Of a DNA stretch of 44,206 bases, positions 38,805 to 44,206 are shown in pieces; within the stretch, counting starts at the first letter, position 1, and each line of letters opens with the position of its first letter. The position numbers were made by a program, and so were the translations under genes. The stretch is from a virus. The notes beneath the pieces were generated by a model. The model made no database searches. It was given only the letters and a program-made list of their open reading frames with translations, and was not told the DNA's origin. The DNA is taken from positions 1 to 44,206 of the IMG/VR virus record IMGVR_UViG_3300037189_008026; one strand, 5' to 3'.

Positions 38805-38964
38805 ACAGTTAGCCAATGAACTTGTAATTCAACTGCACGACATTGCTAGAACTATAGAACAACAAATAGGCATTGGCCAACTAAGCAACGATGTTCGAAA
38901 TGTTGCTGATAGATTACACACAGTAACAACTGAAACAGGCACACAACAAAAGGTAAAAGAATGA
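38794..38964 (+). CDS. Small helical protein, 56 aa
   Basis: ORF of 56 codons (MMHKQLANELVIQLHDIART, IEQQIGIGQLSNDVRNVADR), overlapping the CDGSH-like gene by 11 bases and the clamp-loader start by ATGA. It is helical and without membrane segment or motif. The second ATG at 38797 could also be the start. Support is continuous packing with neighbours. Function unknown. Confidence 0.55.
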   Translation: MMHKQLANELVIQLHDIARTIEQQIGIGQLSNDVRNVADRLHTVTTETGTQQKVKE

Positions 38965-39884
38965 ATCAATTATGGGTAGAAAAGTATCGGCCTAAGAACG
39001 TAGATGGTTACGTGTTTAGAGATGAAAATCAACGTAAGCAAGTTGAAGCATGGATTAAACAAGGAAGTATTCCGCATCTATTGTTAAGCGGTAGTCCTGG
39101 AATTGGAAAGACTACATTAGCCAAGTTACTGCTTAATGAACTAGAAATTCCTCAATATGATATCTTAGAAATTAACGCAAGTCGTGAACGAGGAATTGGT
39201 GAGGTTCGTGATAGAATTACTAACTTTATTCAAATGATGCCGTTTGGTCCATTTAAAGTAGTGTTACTTGACGAGGCTGATTATCTAACTCCAGAAGCAC
39301 AGGCAGCTATGCGTGGTGTTATGGAAGAATACTCCGGAACTAGTCGATTTATTTTGACCTGTAATCATCCTAATCAAATTATTCCAGCTATTCATAGTCG
39401 TTGTCAGCAGTTTCACTTTGAAAAGATTGATCAAACAGAATTTACTGCTCGTGCGGCAACTATTTTGGTTGAAGAAGGAATTGATTTTGATTTAGATAAC
39501 TTAGACACATTTGTCAAAGCAACATATCCTGATTTGCGTAAATGTATCAACATGGTACAACAAAACTGTCAAGATGGAAAGTTGTTGGCTCCATCTAAAT
39601 CTGATTCTGGAATGCAGGACTGGAAAGTTAAAATGGTTGAATTGTTTAAGGCTGGCAGAATTAGTGACGCAAGAAAAACTATTTGTGCTAGTGCAAGACC
39701 AGAAGATCTTGATAGTGTATACAGATGGATGTATGACAACTTAGATGTGTTTAGTAAAGAAGAAGAACTGCAAGATCAAGCAGTGATTATAATTAAACAA
39801 GGATTAGTTGATCACACATTGATTGCTGATCCAGAAATTAATTTATCTGCAACTTTGATTAAGTTGGCAAAACTAGGAAAGTAA
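38961..39884 (+). CDS. 44: Sliding-clamp loader ATPase, T4 gp44-like
   Basis: 307 residues, near T4 gp44 (319). This AAA+ protein, with gp62, loads the gp45 clamp on DNA during replication. Walker A is SGSPGIGKTT (43-52), Walker B is VVLLDEAD, sensor 1 lies in FILTCNHPNQI, and the Arg finger is in IHSRCQQF, the SRC motif of clamp loaders. The start LWVEKYRPKNVDGYV is the classic RFC-box opening. The C-terminal third forms the collar domain. The next gene is a DUF2452 protein, not a recognisable gp62; in T4 62 follows 44. gp62 may lie elsewhere or be diverged. Confidence 0.9.
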   Translation: MNQLWVEKYRPKNVDGYVFRDENQRKQVEAWIKQGSIPHLLLSGSPGIGKTTLAKLLLNELEIPQYDILEINASRERGIGEVRDRITNFIQMMPFGPFKVVLLDEADYLTPEAQAAMRGVMEEYSGTSRFILTCNHPNQIIPAIHSRCQQFHFEKIDQTEFTARAATILVEEGIDFDLDNLDTFVKATYPDLRKCINMVQQNCQDGKLLAPSKSDSGMQDWKVKMVELFKAGRISDARKTICASARPEDLDSVYRWMYDNLDVFSKEEELQDQAVIIIKQGLVDHTLIADPEINLSATLIKLAKLGK

Positions 39885-40348
39885 TGCCTAGAAAAAACTC
39901 GGCCAAAGGACGTAATAGTTATGATGCTGAAATAGGGGACAGTGTTGTTCCCTTTTTTAATCGCAACGTAACTCCCTATCCCACTGAATCTGGCGGACCT
40001 AAGTTTGATTTAATACCAGTTACTAAACAAAAAGATATTATGATCAATCATGCTAGGATGTATGCCCAGCAGGAATATGATCGTATTATGGAACTGGTTA
40101 AGGTATTGCAAAAACAAGCTGATGATATCAAACGTAGATTAGATGTTACTGATGCAGTACACGGAGCAGTATATCAGTTTCAACCAGTGATGGGTAATTG
40201 TTATTGGTTAGTGTGGGACAAGCGGAAGCAACATACATTATTAACCCAGAATGGACCTAACGATTGGTCTAGTAGTGCTCCAGAGGATTACGAATATCAG
40301 ACACAGGTAAAATATATGGGTGACCATACCTGGATGGAAATAGAATAA
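39884..40348 (+). CDS. DUF2452-family protein, 154 aa
   Basis: 154 residues sharing one base with the clamp-loader stop. The family pattern is visible: a region YPTESGGPKFDLIPVTKQKD, a helical segment rich in charged residues, then AVYQFQPVMGNCYWLV and the closing YQTQVKYMGDHTWMEIE. DUF2452 proteins occur in bacteria and phages without known function. The fixed place after the clamp loader suggests a replication-linked role, by context only. The terminator at 40347 begins within its stop codon. Confidence 0.75.
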   Translation: MPRKNSAKGRNSYDAEIGDSVVPFFNRNVTPYPTESGGPKFDLIPVTKQKDIMINHARMYAQQEYDRIMELVKVLQKQADDIKRRLDVTDAVHGAVYQFQPVMGNCYWLVWDKRKQHTLLTQNGPNDWSSSAPEDYEYQTQVKYMGDHTWMEIE

Positions 40349-40369
40349 AAGGGGCACAAGGCCCCTTTT

Positions 40370-40371
<2 letters not shown>
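40347..40371. terminator. Bidirectional rho-independent terminator
   Basis: GGGGC (40351-40355), loop ACAAG, GCCCC (40361-40365), then six T, with an A-run before it. It sits between the DUF2452 gene and the convergent phoH and can end transcripts from both sides. Confidence 0.85.
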
Positions 40372-42456
<2,085 letters not shown>

Positions 42457-42466
42457 AGGATAAAAA

Positions 42467-43102
42467 ATGAGTTTTACGTTTAATTTTACAAAACAGCAAT
42501 TAGGGGAAATGATCCCAGGTAATCCATACCTAACTCATTGGTACGAAGCACTATCTGCTATTTTGCCTGAATATGAAATTAACACTCCACAACGAGTAGC
42601 GGCATTTATTGCACAGTGCGCTCACGAGTCAGGTGGCTTTAAAGCATTAAAAGAAAATTTAAATTATAAGGCAGCAACACTGCGTAAAATTTTCCCTAAG
42701 TATTTTCCTACAGACGAAATAGCCGCAAAATATGCCGCAATGCCTAACAAGCAAGAAGCAATTGCTAATTTAGTTTATGCTAATCGTATGGGCAACGGTG
42801 GTCCAGAAACAGGTGACGGCTATCGTTACTGTGGTCGTGGGCTAATTCAATTGACTGGTAAAGAAAACTATTCATGGTTTGCAGCCAGTTTAGAAATGCC
42901 TGTTGAAGAAGTTCCAGAGTATCTAGGAACTTTTGAAGGTGCTGTACAAAGTGCTTGCTGGTTCTGGGAAACAAACAACTTAAATCAGTGGGCAGACAAG
43001 GGTGATATTCTAACATTGACCAAACGAATTAACGGTGGAACAATTGGTTTAGAAGATCGTATTAAGCATTTTAATCACGCTGTTCATGTGCTAGGACACT
43101 AA
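42467..43102 (+). CDS. Endolysin, glycoside hydrolase family 19 (chitinase-like lytic enzyme)
   Basis: 211 residues. GH19 enzymes cut beta-1,4 bonds of peptidoglycan or chitin and are common phage endolysins. The catalytic Glu lies in AQCAHESGGFK (Glu54), a second Glu in ALKENLNY (Glu63), followed by GNGGPETGDGYRYCGRGL and the IQLTGKENY motif that lines the substrate cleft. No signal peptide is visible, so export would need a holin, which was not recognised here. It heads a lysis cassette with the spanin-like pair downstream. Confidence 0.9.
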   Translation: MSFTFNFTKQQLGEMIPGNPYLTHWYEALSAILPEYEINTPQRVAAFIAQCAHESGGFKALKENLNYKAATLRKIFPKYFPTDEIAAKYAAMPNKQEAIANLVYANRMGNGGPETGDGYRYCGRGLIQLTGKENYSWFAASLEMPVEEVPEYLGTFEGAVQSACWFWETNNLNQWADKGDILTLTKRINGGTIGLEDRIKHFNHAVHVLGH

Positions 43103-43103
43103 T

Positions 43104-43568
43104 ATGTGGCTATTGACATTCTTGCCTGATAGCTTGTTGATGTATATTATCAACGGCATATTGGTTGCAGGTGCAGTGAGTTTCTTTTTAAGTTTTTTTG
43201 TGTTACACAAAATTCTAAATAAATTCCCTGCCCTAGCACCGTACCATCTAATAATACAAATTATCAGCGTAGTATTACTGGTAGCAGGCATTTATTTCAA
43301 AGGCGGATACAGTACAGAAATGATGTGGCGTGAACGAGTTAAAGAAGCTGAAGCTAAGGTTGCAGTTGTTGAACAACAAAGTCAGTTACTTAACACTCAA
43401 CTTGAAGAAGAGCGTAAGAAAAAACAAAAGGTTAAAGTAGAGTACTATAATACTGTAAAAACTGAAATCAAAGAAGTTGAAAAAGTTATCAATGCCAAAT
43501 GTGAAGTGGATACTAAGGTAAACGAACTGCACAATAAAGCGGCAACTAATCCGGAGAAAACAAAATGA
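43104..43568 (+). CDS. Probable inner-membrane spanin (Rz-like), 154 aa
   Basis: The N terminus has two hydrophobic helices (about 11-34, LLMYIINGILVAGAVSFFLS region; and 49-65, IIQIISVVLLVAGIYF), followed by a long charged coiled coil at about 80-135 (VEQQSQLLNTQLEEERKKK) ending with a Cys-bearing stretch. This topology plus a following small lipoprotein in an overlapping frame is the classic i-spanin/o-spanin layout. A typical i-spanin has one membrane helix, so the two-helix start is slightly unusual; a holin-type protein is the alternative. Starts one base after the endolysin stop. Confidence 0.65.
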   Translation: MWLLTFLPDSLLMYIINGILVAGAVSFFLSFFVLHKILNKFPALAPYHLIIQIISVVLLVAGIYFKGGYSTEMMWRERVKEAEAKVAVVEQQSQLLNTQLEEERKKKQKVKVEYYNTVKTEIKEVEKVINAKCEVDTKVNELHNKAATNPEKTK

Positions 43569-43834
43569 AAAGATTAGTATTGCTACTTCCAACGGTTTTA
43601 TTAACGGGTTGTTTGGCAACAGCGCCAGTTGTCCCAAAATGGCCAGATGTTCCTAAGGAATTATTAGTAGCTTGTCCTGATTTAAAAACTGTAGATCCTG
43701 CAAATAATAAAATTAGCACACTGATAGAAACAGTGGCTGATAATTATAAAGAATACTACCAGTGCAAGGACAAAGTTGACGATTGGATCACTTGGTACAA
43801 CGGGCAACAAAAATTATGGGAAACACTTAAATAG
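43565..43834 (+). CDS. Probable outer-membrane spanin lipoprotein (Rz1-like), 89 aa
   Basis: The signal peptide MKRLVLLLPTVLLTGC has a perfect lipobox (LTGC, Cys16). The mature part is short and Pro/Lys-rich at first (LATAPVVPKWPDVPKELLV), then ACPDLKTVDPANN and a conserved NYKEYYQCKDKVDDW ending. Its start overlaps the i-spanin stop by ATGA. Outer-membrane spanins link to the i-spanin periplasmic coil and fuse inner and outer membranes at the end of lysis. Assignment depends on the lipobox, small size and position. Confidence 0.75.
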   Translation: MKRLVLLLPTVLLTGCLATAPVVPKWPDVPKELLVACPDLKTVDPANNKISTLIETVADNYKEYYQCKDKVDDWITWYNGQQKLWETLK

Positions 43835-43855
43835 TAGTATATTAAGGAGCGAGTA

Positions 43856-44149
43856 ATGGAAGATAAAAAATTACTCAAGTGGGTGTTTTTAATATTATTA
43901 GCACCCCTTGTGTTAGCATATTTTAGCAATGGTGGAGAAAGTTTTCGATACCCTTGCCAAAACCCAGACAACTGGGACAAACCAATGTGTAAAATGCCAG
44001 CATGTGATGTAACTCGCACATGTCCAGAGCACATTTTTAAAGGGCAACGTGACCCAAGACTAGGACCCCCAAAAGATGAACCGACTAAAACAACTACTAC
44101 TCCAACTATCGGAGCGACTAACACGCAAGGAGCAAACTGTGGAAAATAA
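43856..44149 (+). CDS. Single-pass membrane protein with Cys-rich outer part, 97 aa
   Basis: A membrane anchor at about residues 9-22 (WVFLILLAPLVLAYF) is followed by an extracellular-type domain with four Cys in the pattern YPCQNPDNWDKPMCKMPAC, CDVTRTCPEHIF, then a Thr/Pro-rich tail (KDEPTKTTTTPTIGATNTQG). RBS is AAGGAGCGAGTA. The pattern RYPCQ.P.NWD.PMCK recurs in small proteins beside lysis genes of aquatic T4-like phages, as I recall. Disulphides suggest a periplasmic domain. Role unknown. Confidence 0.65.
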   Translation: MEDKKLLKWVFLILLAPLVLAYFSNGGESFRYPCQNPDNWDKPMCKMPACDVTRTCPEHIFKGQRDPRLGPPKDEPTKTTTTPTIGATNTQGANCGK

Positions 44150-44206
44150 TCAAACCACTCATATCTATACAGAAGAGCAATTAATGGCTCGACTAAAATT
44201 CTTTAT
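44139..44206 (+). CDS. 3'-truncated small gene at the window edge, GTG start
   Basis: A GTG at 44139 preceded by AAGGAG at 44127-44132 (6-base spacer) opens a frame that runs off the window: VENNQTTHIYTEEQLMARLK. It overlaps the previous gene by 11 bases. The start HIYTEEQLMARLKFF resembles small membrane proteins of other phages, but the rest is not visible. Confidence 0.5.
   Translation, partial: MENNQTTHIYTEEQLMARLKFF

Overview
The window is a contiguous piece of a large, AT-rich, lytic tailed-phage genome of the T4-like myovirus type. The evidence is rIIA and rIIB homologues side by side, a T4 Rnl1-type RNA ligase, a gp44-type clamp-loader ATPase, a GroES-like co-chaperonin, phage PhoH, MazG, ClpP, and several very long tail-fibre-like proteins with the architecture seen in marine and freshwater T4-like phages. 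A paired inner-membrane/lipoprotein spanin candidate and two lipoprotein signals imply a Gram-negative host. Host species cannot be decided from the sequence; an aquatic proteobacterium is the simplest guess. Genes are tightly packed, most with ATGA-type overlaps, and no stretch over 300 bases lacks a gene. No tRNA, CRISPR array, insertion sequence or integrase was seen.

Layout. 1-11.2 kb (+): RNA ligase (5' end outside the window), rIIA/rIIB with small membrane proteins and an SPFH-domain lipoprotein, a run of conserved phage hypotheticals, then a TagD-like cytidylyltransferase and an intact ClpP. 11.2-14.9 kb (+): a fibre-like structural protein, a membrane/coiled-coil protein, a QueD-family protein, a cupin, a small membrane protein and a UV-damage endonuclease (UVDE), closed by a bidirectional terminator. 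14.9-15.2 kb (-): a histone-H1-like Ala/Lys/Pro-rich protein. 15.3-18.7 kb (+): an iron-sulphur cluster assembly operon, SufC-SufD-SufS-IscU-IscA, under a sigma70-type promoter. 18.7-19.0 kb (-): a zinc-ribbon protein. 19.1-35.9 kb (+): four tail-fibre/adhesin-type genes of 2844, 1138, 1413 and 205 codons. 35.9-40.3 kb (+): a DNA polymerase III alpha-like fragment, GroES-like protein, MazG, several tiny genes including a CDGSH-like one, and the clamp loader. 40.4-41.1 kb (-): PhoH. 41.2-44.2 kb (+): two conserved phage proteins, then a lysis cassette (GH19 endolysin, spanin pair) and small membrane proteins.

Regulation. Seven good host-like promoters (TTGACA/TTGACT, 16-17 bp, TATAAT-like) precede rIIA, the 403-codon gene, queD, uvdE, the suf operon, the polymerase fragment and the 37.9-kb block. 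Separately, an AAATA box (AATAAATA or CTAAATA) lies 18-19 bases before the ATG of three structural or putative structural genes, with a fourth looser case at the giant fibre, consistent with T4-type late promoters. By this reading the Fe-S operon is early/middle and the adjacent fibres late.

The most unusual content is the Fe-S operon. It mixes SUF parts (C, D, S) with ISC parts (U, A) and lacks SufB in this window. Its SufS-like protein appears to have lost the catalytic cysteine, and its SufC carries Asp in place of the catalytic Glu, while the IscU and IscA ligands are all intact. A 53-codon gene elsewhere in the window has a CDGSH-like cysteine/histidine pattern that could be a client of this pathway.
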